This document shows positions 61,803 to 64,000 of a stretch of DNA of 64,000 nt, in pieces. Within the stretch, counting starts at the first letter, position 1. Each line of letters begins with the position of its first letter. The notes below the pieces were generated by a model. It saw only the letters and a program-made list of their open reading frames with translations, ran no database searches and had not been told where the DNA came from. The stretch is from the NCBI RefSeq assembly GCF_023746555.1, contig NZ_CP098755.1, positions 710,001 through 774,000 of the forward strand, written 5' to 3'. Origin of the DNA: Brevibacillus ruminantium. Lineage in GTDB: Bacteria; Bacillota; Bacilli; Brevibacillales; Brevibacillaceae. Made by a program: the position numbers and the translations under genes.

Positions 61803-64000
61803 TGAGCAGAAAAGTCATTTTTGGATTCCAGATGAGGAAGTTCAACGAGTTGATAAAACCTTAAGAGCGTTGCCAACAAAAAGGAATGTTTCCTTTTCAG
61901 AGCATGGTTCCAAACTGAGTCACAGCTTGCAGGCAATAAAGCAAACATTGGAAGCAGTAGCTTCAGACAATTCTTTAGCAGATTCGGATTTGCTTGTATT
62001 TAATATCGAGTTGCCTCAGGGGGAGAAGATTCAAGACAAGCAGAGTTTATTTGATTCTAATGGTATGAAGGTAAGAGCTGTTAAAAATGTACGGAGTGCT
62101 ATCGTGACTTCAACAAGCAGTCAGTTCCAAACGTTAAGAAATCGGGTTGACGCTTATACACGTAATGGCAGTGGAAGAACTTATTTTGATTTTATTGAAG
62201 ATTTCAAACCATACATTGGTTCCGAAAAGAATTCAAGTGAATTGCGAAAATTAACCGCTTCTGCACAGGTGCCTGTTACCTTAGATATTCAACTTATGCT
62301 GATACCAAATTTGGAAAACCATTTGTATCATTCTGCTCTGACGCATCTAATTGAAAAAATAAATGAAACGCGAGGGCATGTCCAGGAATCACCCTATTAT
62401 TTATCGGATAACACGCCAGTTGTCCGTGCCATAATCCCATCAAATGCATTGACTCGTTTCGAGAACGATTCTGCAATTTATAGAATCGAGAAAACAGATT
62501 TTTTTAATGTAGAGACTACTCAAGAGGCCTCTGTTGATATGGGGGAACTTGAGCTTGATCCTAGCGTTAATTTAGAAGAGCTTCCGATTGTCGCTGTCTT
62601 GGACTCCGGTGTAATGTTCCCTGAGTCATTATCATCGTTAATCATAAAGAATTGGGTTGCTCCAGACTCTAGTGGAGGAGATAGCGATCATGGAACTAAG
62701 GTAGCAAGCCGAGTGGCCTTTAAATATATTAATCAACAGCTATCATCATCAATAATTACCCCTCGTACTAGAATTCTTGACTGCAACATACTCGATGGTA
62801 ACGTGCCGGTAAATATCTTTATTCAGCGAATACAGGCTGCGGTAAGTGCTCATTCGGATATTGTTAAAATCTATAATTTATCTGCCAACGCTTCCTCCCC
62901 TATAGAAGGAGATGAAATGAGTATTATTGGGTATGAACTAGACGCTTTACAATCAAGAACAGGCGTACAGTTTTTTGTATCGGCGGGTAATAATAAGCTT
63001 TGGCAAACGGAATTTGGTCTGGAAGATATTTTGGATGATGATGATTCAAGAATATCCGCACCGGCAGATTCGATGCTGTCGGTAGTGGTTGGATCAATTA
63101 TCGGTGCAGACCACCAAAATAGTCTTTCTCAGAGAAACCAAATTGCACCTTATAGTCGACGCGGACCAGGTTTTCAAGGATTCTCTAGACCGGATTTAAG
63201 CGCATATGCAGGAACGATTATTCTGGATGGTAGTGATGCATCCGTACCTAATGATCCATTTTCAATGGTTATTTCAAAAGATGGAAGGTTAATACCTGAT
63301 GCGGGCACTAGCTTTTCTGCTCCTATTGTAGCAGGTGATTACGCAGAAATACTAAATACGATTCCGGATCGAGATACGCTATTATCGAAAGCGTTGCTTT
63401 ATCATAATGCAGTTGCTTTGTGGGACGTTGATGGGATGGAGGAAGAGGAACTGACTCTAGCGCATAATCTGTATGGTAGGGGAATTTCCAATGTAGTCGA
63501 CAGCAAATATTCCTCTCAGTCAAAAGTAACTTTTGTTAGGACAGGCACTTTGAACAGAACTACTAAGGAAAGAGTAACCATATTTATGCCGCAAATTTTG
63601 GCAGCCCAGGTTGGACGTAATGTTGCAAAGGTTTCTGTAACATGTGTGTCTAGGCCATCGGTGGATAGAACAAAGGGAACAGAATATTTAGGGGCTTATA
63701 TACGGGCATCATTAAAGAAAAGTCATGTGGACGGAGTGACATTGCAGCCTGTTCAACAAGACTTCAAAGAAGGACGACAAAAATGGGATGTTTGTCAACA
63801 GTTCAGTAAAACCTTTTCTAGATTTAATGCTGGCGACTGGCAGGTCTGGCTTGAACTGTTTTCGCGTTGGGAGGATAAAAATGATGATGTTCCCTATGCC
63901 CTTGTTGTTACTATTGAGGATGTCAGCGGTTCGTTAGATGTCTACAGCGAAATTGAAGCTTTAAACAGATATAGAGCACTCAATACAATCCGGTTGAGAA
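61795..64000 (+). CDS. ietS: Subtilisin-like serine protease of an IetAS-type system (3' end beyond window)
   Basis: At least 735 residues, open at the window edge. It has no signal peptide, so it acts in the cytoplasm. The S8 catalytic triad is complete: D270 in VAVLDSGV, H299 in SDHGTKVASRV and S506 in AGTSFSAPIVAG, with the oxyanion Asn in FVSAGNN. The N-terminal ~260 residues and the C-terminal part after ~560 have no clear family. ATG 61795 has AAGGAGG upstream, inside the end of the ATPase gene. In IetAS the pair together blocks phage; here the protease is presumably controlled by the ATPase. Confidence 0.78.
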   Translation, partial: MSDEQKSHFWIPDEEVQRVDKTLRALPTKRNVSFSEHGSKLSHSLQAIKQTLEAVASDNSLADSDLLVFNIELPQGEKIQDKQSLFDSNGMKVRAVKNVRSAIVTSTSSQFQTLRNRVDAYTRNGSGRTYFDFIEDFKPYIGSEKNSSELRKLTASAQVPVTLDIQLMLIPNLENHLYHSALTHLIEKINETRGHVQESPYYLSDNTPVVRAIIPSNALTRFENDSAIYRIEKTDFFNVETTQEASVDMGELELDPSVNLEELPIVAVLDSGVMFPESLSSLIIKNWVAPDSSGGDSDHGTKVASRVAFKYINQQLSSSIITPRTRILDCNILDGNVPVNIFIQRIQAAVSAHSDIVKIYNLSANASSPIEGDEMSIIGYELDALQSRTGVQFFVSAGNNKLWQTEFGLEDILDDDDSRISAPADSMLSVVVGSIIGADHQNSLSQRNQIAPYSRRGPGFQGFSRPDLSAYAGTIILDGSDASVPNDPFSMVISKDGRLIPDAGTSFSAPIVAGDYAEILNTIPDRDTLLSKALLYHNAVALWDVDGMEEEELTLAHNLYGRGISNVVDSKYSSQSKVTFVRTGTLNRTTKERVTIFMPQILAAQVGRNVAKVSVTCVSRPSVDRTKGTEYLGAYIRASLKKSHVDGVTLQPVQQDFKEGRQKWDVCQQFSKTFSRFNAGDWQVWLELFSRWEDKNDDVPYALVVTIEDVSGSLDVYSEIEALNRYRALNTIRLR

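Overview
The window looks like chromosomal DNA of a spore-forming Bacillota, most likely Brevibacillus or a close Paenibacillaceae relative. This rests on the housekeeping gene order (yerB, yerC, pcrB ... pcrA, ligA, camS ... gatCAB ... dgkB, rlmD), on strong AGGAGG-type ribosome sites with frequent GTG and TTG starts, on a Spo0E-type phosphatase, and on GC-rich core genes broken by AT-rich accessory blocks. The genus is inferred from gene content only; no database was consulted.

Layout. 1-3.7 kb: end of a branched-chain amino acid ABC operon (livG end, livF), a MocR-type regulator, and azlCD, a branched-chain amino acid exporter. 3.8-19.6 kb: a mosaic, partly AT-rich accessory region. It holds two inverted copies of a 200-bp non-coding repeat, two copies of a gene relic, a WYL regulator with small stress-type genes, an internally deleted MFS transporter, a Spo0E-like gene, a collapsed IS200/IS605-type element, an intact ISL3-family insertion, an XRE-TPR (RRNPP-type) regulator with its peptide gene, a secreted cyclophilin, a multicopper oxidase remnant, an ECF41 sigma factor with its FAD oxidoreductase partner, a tRNA/tmRNA-like 3' fragment, a NagZ lipoprotein, a response-regulator remnant, a TetR/FAD-monooxygenase pair and an IS110 remnant. 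19.6-27.7 kb: MFS pump with MerR regulator, half of an M20 peptidase gene, an ECF sigma/membrane anti-sigma pair, livJ and a two-component system. 27.9-41.3 kb: yerB, yerC, pcrB, a second two-component system with a lipoprotein, VanW, pcrA, ligA, a propeller lipoprotein and camS. 41.5-60.2 kb: rocA with a sigma-54 promoter, a TagO/WecA-type transferase, a GGDEF protein, psd, gatCAB, an ECF sigma factor fused to a large C-terminal domain, a YiiM-type MOSC protein, a NatAB-type ABC exporter, an EamA permease, glcK, dgkB and rlmD. 60.4-64 kb: an abrupt AT-rich block with an AAA ATPase and a subtilisin-like protease, matching the IetAS anti-phage module; the protease runs off the window.

Most interesting. 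(1) The ISL3 element at 8509-9849, with exact 8-bp target duplications, lies between an RRNPP-type quorum-sensing receptor gene and a 47-residue secreted-peptide gene. Removing the element in silico restores a two-gene operon with the peptide start 23 bases after the receptor stop. (2) The IetAS-like pair follows rlmD behind direct TGTCCAAT repeats. (3) An ECF41 sigma factor has a promoter fully matching the family consensus upstream of its partner gene. (4) A collapsed IS605-type element keeps both hairpin ends and what looks like the omega-RNA end. (5) A sigma factor is fused to a butirosin-H-like domain. Several genes survive only as deletion scars, so the left third of the window has had repeated insertion and deletion.
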